This document shows positions 32,372-41,252 of a stretch of 49,472 bases of DNA, piece after piece; within the stretch, counting starts at the first letter, position 1; each line of letters begins with the position of its first letter. Both the position numbers and the translations under genes were made by a program. This DNA comes from Ardenticatenaceae bacterium (lineage in GTDB: Bacteria; Chloroflexota; Anaerolineae; Promineifilales; Promineifilaceae), in assembly GCA_020634215.1 (NCBI GenBank), contig JACKCD010000046.1, positions 1 through 49,472 of the forward strand. The letters run 5' to 3'. The notes below the pieces were generated by a model. The model saw only the letters and a program-made list of their open reading frames with translations, did not search any database and was not told the DNA's origin.

Positions 32372-33376
32372 TTGAAGGGGTACCGCAATTATTTTATGAA
32401 TAAGCTGGCTTGGTTCTTTGTAACCTTAGTCGCTGCATTTATCCTGAACTTTATCCTGCCGCGCCTGATGCCGGGTGATCCGGTAGCGGCCATTGTGTCT
32501 AGGTTGGCTCAAGGTATGAGCAATACAACTGGGGTTCAGGCCATTTATGAGCAATATGCTGAACAGTTCGGCACTAACAAGCCCATGCTCGAACAATTTT
32601 TCCTTTATATGAAAAATATATTTCGGGGTGATTTTGGGTTTTCCTTTAGCCAATATCCACGCACGGTGGCTGATGTTATTAAATCCTCTATTTTGTGGAC
32701 GATTGCTTTGCAGTTTCCGGCCATTATCGTTGGCTGGATCATTGGCAACACGCTTGGTGCTTTAGCTGCTTACCGCCGGGGCACGTTTGATAAGATCCTG
32801 ATGCCAGTTAGTATTTTTGTCAGTAATTTGCCAGCATTTGGCATGGCGATCATTATGCTGGTTATTTTTGCGGTTACATTTAAGTGGTTTCCCACTTCTG
32901 GTGGCTATGGGTTCGACCTGATTCCTAATTTTAGCTGGAGGTTTATTTGGTCTGTGATCGTTCATTACCAACTGCCGTTTTGGTCAATCGTACTGATTAC
33001 GATTGGTGGTCAGGCAATTGGTATGCGAGCGATGTCTATCTACGAGCTAAATGCGGATTATGTAAAGTACAGCCGCTTTTTGGGAATTAAGGATCGCAAA
33101 ATTGTTGGGTATGTGTTTCGGAATGCTATGCTGCCACAAATTACGGGTCTAGCTTTGTCAATTGGTACGATGGTTGGTGGGGCTTTGGTGGCAGAAATTA
33201 TTTTTAGCTACCCGGGGTTGGGTTCGACGATTTTAACGGCCGTTCTTGGTCAAGATTACCCACTCATTTCAGCCACCACCTTGATCATCACCCTCATGGT
33301 ACTAACTGCAAACTTTCTGCTCGAGATATTCTACGGCATCCTTGATCCGCGCATCAAGGCAGCCCAAGCCGATTAA
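32372..33376 (+). CDS. ABC transporter permease, OppB/DppB type
   Basis: 334 residues from a TTG at 32372, chosen because GAGGAGG (32358-32364) ends 7 bases before it. The longer open frame would run back through the terminator hairpin. Features: N-terminal helix (NKLAWFFVTLVAAFILNFILPRLMPGDP), then a binding-protein-dependent transport domain with SILWTIALQFPAIIVGWIIGNTLGALAAYRRG, and the EAA-type loop (YVKYSRFLGIKDRKIVGYVFRNAMLPQITGL) that contacts the ATPases. It forms a heterodimeric channel with the next gene product. It is followed 17 bases later by that gene with an AAGGAGG site. Confidence 0.92.
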   Translation: MKGYRNYFMNKLAWFFVTLVAAFILNFILPRLMPGDPVAAIVSRLAQGMSNTTGVQAIYEQYAEQFGTNKPMLEQFFLYMKNIFRGDFGFSFSQYPRTVADVIKSSILWTIALQFPAIIVGWIIGNTLGALAAYRRGTFDKILMPVSIFVSNLPAFGMAIIMLVIFAVTFKWFPTSGGYGFDLIPNFSWRFIWSVIVHYQLPFWSIVLITIGGQAIGMRAMSIYELNADYVKYSRFLGIKDRKIVGYVFRNAMLPQITGLALSIGTMVGGALVAEIIFSYPGLGSTILTAVLGQDYPLISATTLIITLMVLTANFLLEIFYGILDPRIKAAQAD

Positions 33377-33393
33377 ATAAGGAGGATGCAGTT

Positions 33394-34644
33394 ATGAAAC
33401 ACATGCTTCAACAAATCTTCCAATCTGGAAAATTCGTTACGGGCTTTGTCATTTTTGTGGCGATTGTGCTAGGCGTCATTATTTACCCGCTGGTGATACC
33501 AGACCCGCCGCTCAAGATCATCGCCCAGGGCACATTTTTTGAACCCGGAATTTATGTCAATGTCTATGACAGCATTAACACCAAGTATTACACCCTCAAT
33601 CTAGATGAGGCCGCTGAGCGGCGCATTGCCGACCGTTTGGGCGACGAAGATCGCCAAGCCATTCAGACCTGGCTGGTGGGCAATGGGATGGCCGAAAACG
33701 AGATTGACATTACCAACACTGAACAGCTTCTAGATCAGTGGTTTAACAACTTTGACCCTACCACGCGGCTGCCCGGAATGACCAACGCTGATCGAAATTA
33801 CTATATTCGATTGAACAACAACATTCAAGGGCTGCTAAGGACTGAGGGGGCTGTTATTGCGGAGATGAATGAAGAAACGGCCGTTCTGGAAGAAACAGCC
33901 ACCGTGCCCCAAACAGCCTACGTCAACATCAGCCAAGTTCCCAACGTACGCATTTTACCCTTGGGAACCGACAATTTTGGCCGCGACGTGCTGACAGAAC
34001 TCATCAGAGCCACAGGCGTCTCCCTGCAAATCGGTTTGGTAGCCGGTGCCATCGCCACCCTCATTGGCTTGGTTTTGGGGTTGGTGTCTGGCTACATCGG
34101 TGGCTTTGTAGATGACATCATCATGTTCATCACCAACCTGTTTACCGTCATCCCCAGCTTCGTCCTCCTCATCCTGATCTCATTCAGTATTAGCCAGGAA
34201 CAACGAGGAGCTTTCACCATTGCTGTTGTCATCGGCTTCACCTCATGGGTATGGACAGCCAGAGCCGTCAGATCACAAGTTATTTCTTTGCGAAATCGTG
34301 ACCACGTAAATCTCTCAAAGCTCTCCGGTCATTCAATCACCCACATCATCGTCAGAGACATTCTGCCCTACATCGCTTCCTACGTCATCATGGCACTCAT
34401 CTTGCAAATCTCCTCCGGCATCCTGGCCGAGGCTGGGCTGTCCATTTTAGGACTTGGCCCCAAGACAACAGAAGTGCCCACGTTGGGTCTCATGATGAAC
34501 TGGGCCATGATTTACCAAGCGCATATCCTAGGCAAATGGTGGGCATATTTCCCTGTCATTCTCACCATCGCGCTAATTGCATTTTCGATGAATTTAATGA
34601 ATACCGGTCTCGACCAAGTATTCAACCCAGCATTGAGGGAGTAG
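33394..34644 (+). CDS. ABC transporter permease, OppC/DppC type, with large extracytoplasmic insertion
   Basis: 416 residues against about 280-310 for the family. TM1 (FVTGFVIFVAIVLGVIIYPLVI) is followed by about 150 hydrophilic residues before the canonical LGTDNFGRDVLTELIRATGVSLQIGLVAG segment, which normally follows TM1 within about 40-50 residues. The insertion (FFEPGIYVNVYDSINTKYY ... ADRNYYIRLNNNIQGLL) should lie outside the membrane, where it could touch the binding protein. The rest is standard, including the coupling loop (HVNLSKLSGHSITHIIVRDILPYI). An AAGGAGG site precedes the ATG. Confidence 0.9.
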   Translation: MKHMLQQIFQSGKFVTGFVIFVAIVLGVIIYPLVIPDPPLKIIAQGTFFEPGIYVNVYDSINTKYYTLNLDEAAERRIADRLGDEDRQAIQTWLVGNGMAENEIDITNTEQLLDQWFNNFDPTTRLPGMTNADRNYYIRLNNNIQGLLRTEGAVIAEMNEETAVLEETATVPQTAYVNISQVPNVRILPLGTDNFGRDVLTELIRATGVSLQIGLVAGAIATLIGLVLGLVSGYIGGFVDDIIMFITNLFTVIPSFVLLILISFSISQEQRGAFTIAVVIGFTSWVWTARAVRSQVISLRNRDHVNLSKLSGHSITHIIVRDILPYIASYVIMALILQISSGILAEAGLSILGLGPKTTEVPTLGLMMNWAMIYQAHILGKWWAYFPVILTIALIAFSMNLMNTGLDQVFNPALRE

Positions 34645-34653
34645 GTGATTGAT

Positions 34654-35676
34654 ATGGGAAAAGTTATGCTAGACGTTCGGGAACTGACCACCAAATACAT
34701 CACCCGGTTTGGGGAAGATGTCTATGCCGTGGATCATGTTTCTCTCGCCATTGAAGAAGGAAGATCGCTGGGTGTTGCCGGGGAATCCGGCTGCGGCAAG
34801 TCCACGCTGGCACTCAGCCTGATGGGATATTATTTCCCCCCACTGTACTATACCAGCGGTGACATCATCATAGATGACAACAACATCTCCGGTATGGATC
34901 CTGATGAGGTACGTAAATCTATTTTGGGACGCGAAATTGCCTACATTCCCCAAGCGGCTTTAAATGCGCTCAACCCAACGCAAAAGATCATTCACTTCAT
35001 TGAAGATGTTGTGCGGGCACATGACCCGACCGCCACCAAACAAGAAATTTACGACATGGCAAAGGGTCTTTTTGAGTCCTTGGGGCTGCCGGCCGAAGTA
35101 CTGCAAAAATATGCCGTGGAACTGTCTGGCGGTATGAAACAACGCACCGTCATCGCCATTTCGGTCATCCTTAAGCCACAGGTGCTAATTGCTGACGAAC
35201 CTTCATCGGCACTTGATGTGACCTCGCAAAAGATGGTCATCAAGATGCTGCGGAACTTGATGGACAATGGCTACATTAAGGCCATGATTTTTATTACCCA
35301 CGAGCTGCCGCTGCTTTACAACGTGACCGACGACATTATGGTGATGTATGCCGGGCAAATTGTAGAAAAGGCCGGTGCCCATGATGCCGTGTTTGATCCC
35401 CTTCACCCTTATTCCAAGGGTCTCATGGGTTCAATCATTGTGCCAGAGGAAGGGCTGCGGGATGTGAAGTTGGCAGCCATTCCCGGAGTGCCGCCAAACC
35501 TAAAAAACCCGCCGTCTGGCTGTCGCTTTGCAGCACGCTGCAAATATGTGCGGCCTGAGTGTCGGGTCTATTCCGTCCCGCTGCGTGAGATAGGTAACGG
35601 CCGTTCTTACCGCTGTGTCATATCCGAAGAAGAACTAAGAGATATCTATGCCAGGGAGGCTCAGGAAAATGGCTGA
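34654..35676 (+). CDS. ABC transporter ATP-binding protein, OppD/DppD type
   Basis: 340 residues from ATG 34654. AGGTGA (34643-34648) lies 5 bases upstream, so I prefer it to GTG 34645. Walker A GESGCGKST, Q-loop IAYIPQAALNALNP, signature LSGGMKQR, Walker B VLIADEPSSALD and switch His in FITHE are all present. The C-terminal oligo_HPY region has the cysteine set GCRFAARCKYVRPECR typical of Opp/Dpp ATPases. It powers import together with the OppF-like partner. Its end overlaps the next start by 8 bases. Confidence 0.93.
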   Translation: MGKVMLDVRELTTKYITRFGEDVYAVDHVSLAIEEGRSLGVAGESGCGKSTLALSLMGYYFPPLYYTSGDIIIDDNNISGMDPDEVRKSILGREIAYIPQAALNALNPTQKIIHFIEDVVRAHDPTATKQEIYDMAKGLFESLGLPAEVLQKYAVELSGGMKQRTVIAISVILKPQVLIADEPSSALDVTSQKMVIKMLRNLMDNGYIKAMIFITHELPLLYNVTDDIMVMYAGQIVEKAGAHDAVFDPLHPYSKGLMGSIIVPEEGLRDVKLAAIPGVPPNLKNPPSGCRFAARCKYVRPECRVYSVPLREIGNGRSYRCVISEEELRDIYAREAQENG

Positions 35677-36481
35677 TAAAAGAAAATCATGCTTAAGTGG
35701 CAAAGGCGTTACCAAAGTATTTGGGTTTGGCCGCACACGAACCGTTGCCGTCAACAACGTTGATTTCGATTTTAAAGAAGGCGAAGTCATTTCCATCGTT
35801 GGTGAATCGGGCAGCGGCAAGACTACCCTGGCAAAAATGCTGCTAGGGCTGATCAGCGAGACTGAAGGCGACATCTATTTTCAGGGGGAAAAACGCGACA
35901 TCAGCTCCCACGGCAAGCGGAAAGCCTATTGGCAGCAGATTCAAGCCATCTTTCAAGACCCCTTTGCTTCCTTTAATATTTTTAACAAGATTGACTCTGT
36001 GCTTCTAGATTGCATTAACATGCGCGGGGGCGGCCGACTGCCCTATGAGCAAAAAGTCGAGATGATGACAGAGGCGTGCAGCTTTGTCAACCTGAAATTC
36101 GAGGAGCTAACCAACAAATACCCCTTTGAGCTTTCCGGTGGGCAGCAACAGCGCCTCATGATTGCCCGCATCTTTTTGCTAAAACCCAAAATCCTGCTGG
36201 CCGATGAACCCACATCCATGATTGACGCCTGTTCCCGCGCCACCATTCTGGATTATCTCTTACAGCTACGGGATGAGGTTGGGATGACGCCGATTTTCAT
36301 TACCCACGATATTGGCCTGGCCTATTATGTTTCGGATACGGTCTATATCATGGAAAAAGGCGTGTTTGTTGAAAGCGGGTCGGCTGACGAGGTCATTCTG
36401 CACCCTAAACAACCCTACACCCAGCGCCTGATCAACGATGTGCCCAAAATCTATGAAGAGTGGGATCTGTCAACGGTGTAA
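35669..36481 (+). CDS. ABC transporter ATP-binding protein, OppF/DppF type
   Basis: 270 residues from ATG 35669, with GGGAGG at 35654-35659 nine bases upstream; an ATG at 35648 is less well placed. Walker A GESGSGKTT, Q-loop IQAIFQDPFASFN, signature LSGGQQQR, Walker B ILLADEPTSMID and ITHD are intact. It ends soon after QPYTQRLINDV and lacks the cysteine-containing C-terminal segment of its partner, as some OppF-type proteins do. Last gene of the five-gene transport operon; a REP palindrome follows 13 bases after its stop. Confidence 0.92.
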   Translation: MADKRKSCLSGKGVTKVFGFGRTRTVAVNNVDFDFKEGEVISIVGESGSGKTTLAKMLLGLISETEGDIYFQGEKRDISSHGKRKAYWQQIQAIFQDPFASFNIFNKIDSVLLDCINMRGGGRLPYEQKVEMMTEACSFVNLKFEELTNKYPFELSGGQQQRLMIARIFLLKPKILLADEPTSMIDACSRATILDYLLQLRDEVGMTPIFITHDIGLAYYVSDTVYIMEKGVFVESGSADEVILHPKQPYTQRLINDVPKIYEEWDLSTV

Positions 36482-36494
36482 GTCCGTCAGTCCG

Positions 36495-36542
36495 GCAGGC
36501 GATAAATCGCCTGCCTAGTAAACAACGCCCGATGAATCGGGC
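36495..36542. repeat. REP-like palindromes upstream of the transposase
   Basis: GGCAGGCGAT-AA-ATCGCCTGCC (36495-36516) and GCCCG-ATGAAT-CGGGC (36527-36542) lie directly between the oppF-like stop and the transposase ATG. The same pair of hairpins opens every unit of the array downstream of the transposase. Confidence 0.8.
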
Positions 36543-36551
36543 TTCCCAATC

Positions 36552-37046
36552 ATGGCTTATTATCGCCTTTTCTATCATGTTGTCTGGACTACTAAGAATC
36601 GCCAAGCGATCCTAACGTCCGCAGTTGAGCCGATTGTCTACAACTTTATCCGCGCTAAGGCCATTGGGTTAGGCGGCACAGTGTTTAGTTTAAATGGGGT
36701 GGAAGACCATGTGCATATGGTTGCTTCGATTCCTCCCAAAATTGCAGTAGCAACTTTTATTGGGCAAGTTAAAGGGGTTGCAACGGCACACTTCAATCAA
36801 CAATATCCTGACAAAGCGTTTTATTGGCAAGAGAGCTATGGCGTTTTTTCTTTTGATGGCAAACGTTTGCCCAATGTGATTGCGTATGTTGAACGACAAA
36901 AAGAACATCATGCCCAAAATACAATCATTCCGGTTCTGGAACGAGTGGAGGGCGATTCGTCTCAGCCGATGATTCGGGAATACCAAGAGACGTACCTTGT
37001 CAATGATGAAGCATGGCATCAGGAAATGATGTTGTGGGAAATGTAA
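36552..37046 (+). CDS. REP-associated tyrosine transposase (IS200/IS605-like Y1, RAYT)
   Basis: 164 residues. The fold begins MAYYRLFYHVVWTTKNRQAIL. The HUH motif is H53-V-H55 in VEDHVHMVASIPP, and the catalytic tyrosine is likely Tyr112 in NVIAYVERQKEHH. These enzymes cut and join single-stranded DNA at hairpins. It is flanked on both sides by the same palindromes, the arrangement described for RAYT/REP pairs in other bacteria, so it probably recognises these hairpins. It is inserted between the transporter operon and the glycan-degrading genes. It appears intact. Confidence 0.88.
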   Translation: MAYYRLFYHVVWTTKNRQAILTSAVEPIVYNFIRAKAIGLGGTVFSLNGVEDHVHMVASIPPKIAVATFIGQVKGVATAHFNQQYPDKAFYWQESYGVFSFDGKRLPNVIAYVERQKEHHAQNTIIPVLERVEGDSSQPMIREYQETYLVNDEAWHQEMMLWEM

Positions 37047-37068
37047 AATCGGATCCGGCAGAATTCGG

Positions 37069-37675
37069 CAGGCGATAAATCGCCTGCCTGGTTAACAACG
37101 CCCGCTAAACCGGGCTTTTTACCAACCACGACCTGTTCAGGCCGCTTCAGCGGCCGTCGTTTTATAGCCCGGCCGTTTACGGCTGGGCGGGGTTGAGTTA
37201 ACTGGTGCATTCGTCTGGCAAAGCCCGTCAGGCGATAAATCGCCTGCCTGGTTAACAACGCCCGCTAAACCGGGCTTTTTACCAACCACGACCTGTTCAG
37301 GCCGCTTCAGCGGCCGTCGTTTTATAGCCCGGCCGTTTACGGCTGGGCGGGGTTGAGTTAACTGGTGCATTCGTCTGGCAAAGCCCATCAGGCGATAAAT
37401 CGCCTGCCTGGTTAACAACGCCCGCTAAACCGGGCTTTTTACCAACCACAACCGCTTCAGGCCGCTTCAGCGGCCGTCGCTATATAGCCCGGCCGTTTAC
37501 GGCTGGGCGGAGTTGAGTTAACTGGTGCATTCGTCTGGCAAAGCCCATCAGGCGATAAATCGCCTGCCTGGTTAACAACGCCCGCTAAACCGGGCTTTTT
37601 ACCAACCACAACCGCTTCAGGCCGCTTCAGCGGCCGTCGCTATATAGCCCGGCCGTTTACGGCTGGGCGGGGTTG
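37069..37675. repeat. Array of four 160-bp REP units, each with four hairpins
   Basis: Units start at 37069, 37229, 37389 and 37549, exactly 160 bp apart; the last stops after about 127 bp. Each unit holds CAGGCGAT-AA-ATCGCCTG, then GCCCG-CTAAAC-CGGGC followed by TTTTT, then GGCCGC-TTCA-GCGGCC, then GCCCGGCCG-TTTA-CGGCTGGGC, then a unique spacer with AGTTAACTGGTGCATTCG. Units 1-2 and 3-4 form two subtypes (GACCTGTT against AACCGCTT; GTCGTTTTAT against GTCGCTATAT), suggesting stepwise duplication. It fills most of the 663-bp gap before the deacetylase gene; open frames inside it are repeat artefacts. Confidence 0.92.
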
Positions 37676-37709
37676 TGGCTGGGCTAATTTGGGCAAAAGA
37701 GCAGCATAA

Positions 37710-38561
37710 ATGACCATCCGTCAAACCAACCAAATGCTAGGCTACCCGGCGGATGCACGTCTCTTGATCATCAACGCTGACGATTTTGGCATGTGTCACG
37801 CAGTCAATGAGGCCATCTTTAGTGGATTGCGGGCGGGAGTCATCACCTCTACCACCATCATGGTTCCCTGCCCTTGGGCGTTACACGCCACGCGCTTCCT
37901 GGCTGCTCACCCTGGCATCGCCTTTGGCGTTCACCTCACCGTGATTTCAGAGTGGGCTGATTATCGTTGGGGGTCAATAACACCTCGACAACAGGTGCCA
38001 TCACTGCTTGATGACGCGAGCTATTTTTATAAATTTGAGCAGATGCCCCACTTCTTGGCTCAGGTCAACTTGGCTGAATTGGAACTGGAATTTCGGGCGC
38101 AGATAGAATGGGTATTGGCGGCCGGGCTGGAGCCAACACACCTCGACTGGCACTGTCTACGGCTTGGCAACCGAGAGGACATTGTTGATTTGATGTTTCG
38201 GTTGGCAAAGGCGTATGGACTGGCGTTGCGTGTTATCGGCCGTTCTGCCATCAAAAAAATTCAAAGCCAGGGGTTGCCCACCAATGACTACGATTTTCTG
38301 GATAGCTACCAGCTTGAACCAGCCACAAAAGCCGCACGCTATACCCAGCTTTTGCGCGAACTGCCGACCGGGTTAAGCGAGTGGGCCGTTCATCCCGGTC
38401 TTGCCAATGGTGAACTGCAAACCATAGACCCTGGCGGCGCCACCATTCGCCAAGCAGATTTTAATTTTCTCACTTCGCAACAAGCAAAAGATGTTGTTGA
38501 AGAAGAAGGCATCATCCTCCTCGATTATGGTGCCTTGCAGGATGTTTGGAAAAACAAGTAA
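37710..38561 (+). CDS. ChbG/YdjC-family carbohydrate deacetylase
   Basis: 283 residues. The YdjC fold is shown by LLIINADDFGMCHAVNEAI (metal-binding Asp pair), GVITSTTIMVPCPWA, FGVHLTVISEW (His in HLT) and PTHLDWH, the second metal/catalytic His motif. E. coli ChbG removes one acetyl group from chito-oligosaccharides; other members act on other N-acetylated or acetylated sugars. Beside a beta-mannosidase and a beta-glucosidase it may deacetylate imported glycan fragments, but the substrate cannot be read from sequence. Only a weak ribosome-binding site is seen. Confidence 0.86.
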   Translation: MTIRQTNQMLGYPADARLLIINADDFGMCHAVNEAIFSGLRAGVITSTTIMVPCPWALHATRFLAAHPGIAFGVHLTVISEWADYRWGSITPRQQVPSLLDDASYFYKFEQMPHFLAQVNLAELELEFRAQIEWVLAAGLEPTHLDWHCLRLGNREDIVDLMFRLAKAYGLALRVIGRSAIKKIQSQGLPTNDYDFLDSYQLEPATKAARYTQLLRELPTGLSEWAVHPGLANGELQTIDPGGATIRQADFNFLTSQQAKDVVEEEGIILLDYGALQDVWKNK

Positions 38562-38596
38562 GACTCATTAGCGGCTAGTGTGCCTGACAACTGGTG

Positions 38597-38672
38597 CAAG
38601 TGGCAAGTTACAAGTAGCAAGTGGCTGCCAGCAGAGATGACTTGTTACTTGCAACCTGTAACTTGCTGCAAA
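38597..38672. repeat. Diverged copy of the CAAGTGGCA...GTTAC palindromic family
   Basis: CAAGTGGCAAGTTACAAG (from 38598) and ACTTGTTACTTGCAACC/GTAACTTGC (near 38638-38672) are imperfect inverted arms between the deacetylase and the beta-mannosidase. The mannosidase frame is open through it, but translation probably starts later. Confidence 0.55.
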
Positions 38673-38717
38673 ACAGATTGCCCGTTTGATGAAGCCTTAC
38701 AAGTAGATGAGCTTGTT

Positions 38718-41171
38718 ATGAACATTCAATCTCTAACAGGTGCCTGGGAGTTTTGCCAGGCAGGAACCGAAGAATGGCTGCCCGCCGCCGTCCCCGGTGG
38801 CGTACACACCGATTTATTGGCCTTGGGGCGTATACCCGACCCATTTGTCGGCGATAATGAAAAAAAAGTGCAGTGGGTGGCAAAAACGGACTGGGAATAT
38901 CGCCAACGCTTTACCGTTACGCCCGAACTTTTAGACCAGTCGCACATTTGGCTGGTTTGTGATGGGCTAGATACGCTGGCGACGGTGACGCTAAACGGCC
39001 GTTTCCTCGCCCACACCCACAACATGTTCCGCCAATACCGCTGGGAAATCAAAGAACTGCTCCAGGCCGGTGACAACGAACTGCACATCGCGTTTGCCGC
39101 CCCGGTGAACTACATCACGGAGCAGGAGGCAAAACGGCCGTTACCCACCGTCTACCACAGCATCGCCGGAGGCCCCTACCTCCGCAAAGCCCCTTGCCAA
39201 TTCGGCTGGGACTGGGGGCCAAAGCTGCCCCCCATCGGCATTTGGAAGGATATTCGCCTGGAAGGGGGCAGCAGCGCCCGGCTCGCTGACGTGCATCTGC
39301 GGCAGCACCATAACAATGGGCAAGTAACGGTTTCGGCTGCGCTGACGCTGGAGCAATGGACGGATGAGCCGCTGACAGCACGGCTGCAAATTACCGCCCC
39401 CGATGGCGAGGTTTTTGCCGTCGAAGCCGACGCATCAACCAACCGCAATCTCCAATCTCTAATCTCCAACCCCCAGCTTTGGTGGCCCAACGGCTACGGC
39501 GATCAACCGCTCTATCAAGTTGTGGTGACGTTGTGTGAAGGAACGGCCGTTCTCGACCAGCGCAGCTATCAGCTTGGCCTACGGACAATCGAACTGCGTC
39601 AGGAAGCAGACGAATGGGGACGCTCCTTTGAATTTGTTGTCAACGGTATCCCCATCTTTGCTAAAGGAGCCAACTGGATTCCCGCCGACTCCTTCCCCAC
39701 CCGCATCAGCGACGACCAGCTAGAAATGCTCATCCGCGCCGCCGCTGACACCCACCAAAACATGCTGCGCGTTTGGGGTGGCGGTTTTTATGAAGAAGAA
39801 CGGTTTTACAACCTCTGCGACCGCTACGGCATTCTGGTTTGGCAAGATTTTATCTTCTCATGCAGCGTCTACCCGCTACATGACCCCGAATTTTTGCAAA
39901 ACGTCCGCACCGAGGTGGCCGAAAATGTACGCCGCTTGCGCCACCGCACCAGCCTGGCGCTTTGGTGTGGCAACAATGAAATGGAGGAAGGCTGGGTATA
40001 CTGGGGCTGGGATCGGCCAGAGCTGCAAGACCTCAAGGCCGCTTACGACCGCTTTTTCCACCACACTCTCCCCGAATGGTGCGCCGATCTCGACCCCGAC
40101 ACCGCCTACTGGCCTAGCTCTCCCTCGTCCGACACCCCCTTTGCCAACCCCAGGGGGCAAACGCAAGGGGATGCTCATTATTGGGACGTGTGGCACGGCC
40201 GCCAACCCTTTACCGCCTATCGCAGTCAATACCCCCGCTTTATGAGCGAATTTGGCTTTCAGGCACTGCCGCCCTTAGCCACCATTCGCACCTTTGCCGA
40301 GGAAGCCAACTGGAATATGACCTCCTACATCATGGAGCAGCACCAAAAGAACAACAGCGGCAACAGCCTGATGGTGGGGCAAATGCTCGACACGTTTCGC
40401 CTGCCCAAAGATTTTCCGTCGCTGGTCTATTTGAGCCTGGTGCTGCAAGCGGAGGGAATTCGCTATGGGGTGGAGCATTGGCGGCGGCACCGCAACCGGG
40501 TTGCAGGGACACTTTATTGGCAGCTAAACGACTGCTGGCCGGTTGCTTCCTGGTCAAGCCTCGATTATTTCGGCCGTTGGAAGGCACTACACTATGCTGC
40601 TCGCCGTTTTTACGCGCCGGTTATGCTCTCCATAGAAGATGAGCCGCCGCGTCAAGGTGTTTACGTCACCAATGACCAGCAGGAAGCCTGGGCCGGCCGT
40701 GTCCGCTGGTCGCTGGAAACATTGGGCGGCGAGGTGTTAACAGCGGGCGAGGAAGCGGTGGAAGCCGCACCGCTGGCAACAACCACAGTCAACCTGTTTG
40801 ATCTTAGCAGCTACGTGAGCGACGACAACTGCCGCGATCTTATTTTTATTGCCGAGCTATGGCAAGGCGACAGTCTGGCAGCCCGACAAACGGCTTTCTT
40901 TGCACCAACCAAGCATTTGCAGTTGGCTGACCCGGAGATAACGGCCGTTTGTCAAGTTAAAGGGGAGCAGTTGTGCATTGAGGTAAACGGCCGTTCTCTC
41001 GCTCGCCTCGTCGAACTCTCGCTTGACGGCGCAGATGTCGTCTTTAGCGACAACTACTTTGATTTACCGGCCGGCCGCACCGTCACCATCACCTGCTTCC
41101 TGCCGTCTGGCTGGAGTGTGGCACAGGCCGAAGCAGCCTTACAAATTCGCTCTGTCTATGATTCTTTCTAG
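38718..41171 (+). CDS. GH2 beta-mannosidase
   Basis: 817 residues from ATG 38718, where the GH2 jelly-roll begins (MNIQSLTGAWEF); the open frame upstream is a repeat. Order: jelly-roll with AAVPGGVHTDLLALGRIPDPFVGDNEKKVQWV (typical of beta-mannosidases), Ig-like domain, then TIM barrel with IFAKGANWIPADSF and MLRVWGGGFYEEERFYNLCDRYGILVWQDF. The acid/base is Glu421 in WCGNNE and the nucleophile is Glu511 in FMSEFGFQ; both are present. It hydrolyses terminal beta-mannosyl residues from oligosaccharides. No signal peptide, so it acts in the cytoplasm on imported fragments. It forms a probable operon with the GH3 gene 81 bp downstream. AACGGCCGTT occurs five times in it. Confidence 0.92.
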   Translation: MNIQSLTGAWEFCQAGTEEWLPAAVPGGVHTDLLALGRIPDPFVGDNEKKVQWVAKTDWEYRQRFTVTPELLDQSHIWLVCDGLDTLATVTLNGRFLAHTHNMFRQYRWEIKELLQAGDNELHIAFAAPVNYITEQEAKRPLPTVYHSIAGGPYLRKAPCQFGWDWGPKLPPIGIWKDIRLEGGSSARLADVHLRQHHNNGQVTVSAALTLEQWTDEPLTARLQITAPDGEVFAVEADASTNRNLQSLISNPQLWWPNGYGDQPLYQVVVTLCEGTAVLDQRSYQLGLRTIELRQEADEWGRSFEFVVNGIPIFAKGANWIPADSFPTRISDDQLEMLIRAAADTHQNMLRVWGGGFYEEERFYNLCDRYGILVWQDFIFSCSVYPLHDPEFLQNVRTEVAENVRRLRHRTSLALWCGNNEMEEGWVYWGWDRPELQDLKAAYDRFFHHTLPEWCADLDPDTAYWPSSPSSDTPFANPRGQTQGDAHYWDVWHGRQPFTAYRSQYPRFMSEFGFQALPPLATIRTFAEEANWNMTSYIMEQHQKNNSGNSLMVGQMLDTFRLPKDFPSLVYLSLVLQAEGIRYGVEHWRRHRNRVAGTLYWQLNDCWPVASWSSLDYFGRWKALHYAARRFYAPVMLSIEDEPPRQGVYVTNDQQEAWAGRVRWSLETLGGEVLTAGEEAVEAAPLATTTVNLFDLSSYVSDDNCRDLIFIAELWQGDSLAARQTAFFAPTKHLQLADPEITAVCQVKGEQLCIEVNGRSLARLVELSLDGADVVFSDNYFDLPAGRTVTITCFLPSGWSVAQAEAALQIRSVYDSF

Positions 41172-41252
41172 CAGCTTGTCGAAAAAATTCTGATTTCTCC
41201 AACAAGCCCCTAGCTACCAGCCACCATTTACAAAGAAGAAAAGGAGTCTATC

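Larger units (their letters stand above)
36495..37675 (+). mobile_element. REPtron-like unit: transposase plus flanking REP hairpins and array
   Basis: This comprises the left hairpin pair, the RAYT gene and the four-unit array on the right. No target-site duplication was identified, as expected for a Y1-type system. Confidence 0.7.

Noticed and set aside
30136..36481. Peptide (oligopeptide) transporter as the default call
   Set aside because: Family membership is Opp/Dpp, but the neighbourhood is glycosidases and a MalT-like regulator, so I left the substrate open and favoured beta-linked oligosaccharides.
37019..37418. Two overlapping minus-strand open frames with repeated peptide (MLTRQAIYRL-type)
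   Set aside because: They are translations of the 160-bp repeat units; the repeated peptide follows the DNA repeat and has no protein family resemblance.
37069..37675. Regular repeats resembling a CRISPR array
   Set aside because: Units are 160 bp and near-identical over their whole length, with no unique spacers and no cas genes. They are REP units beside a RAYT transposase.
38580..38717. N-terminal extension of the beta-mannosidase frame
   Set aside because: The 46 extra codons translate a palindromic repeat; the GH2 jelly-roll starts at the ATG at 38718.
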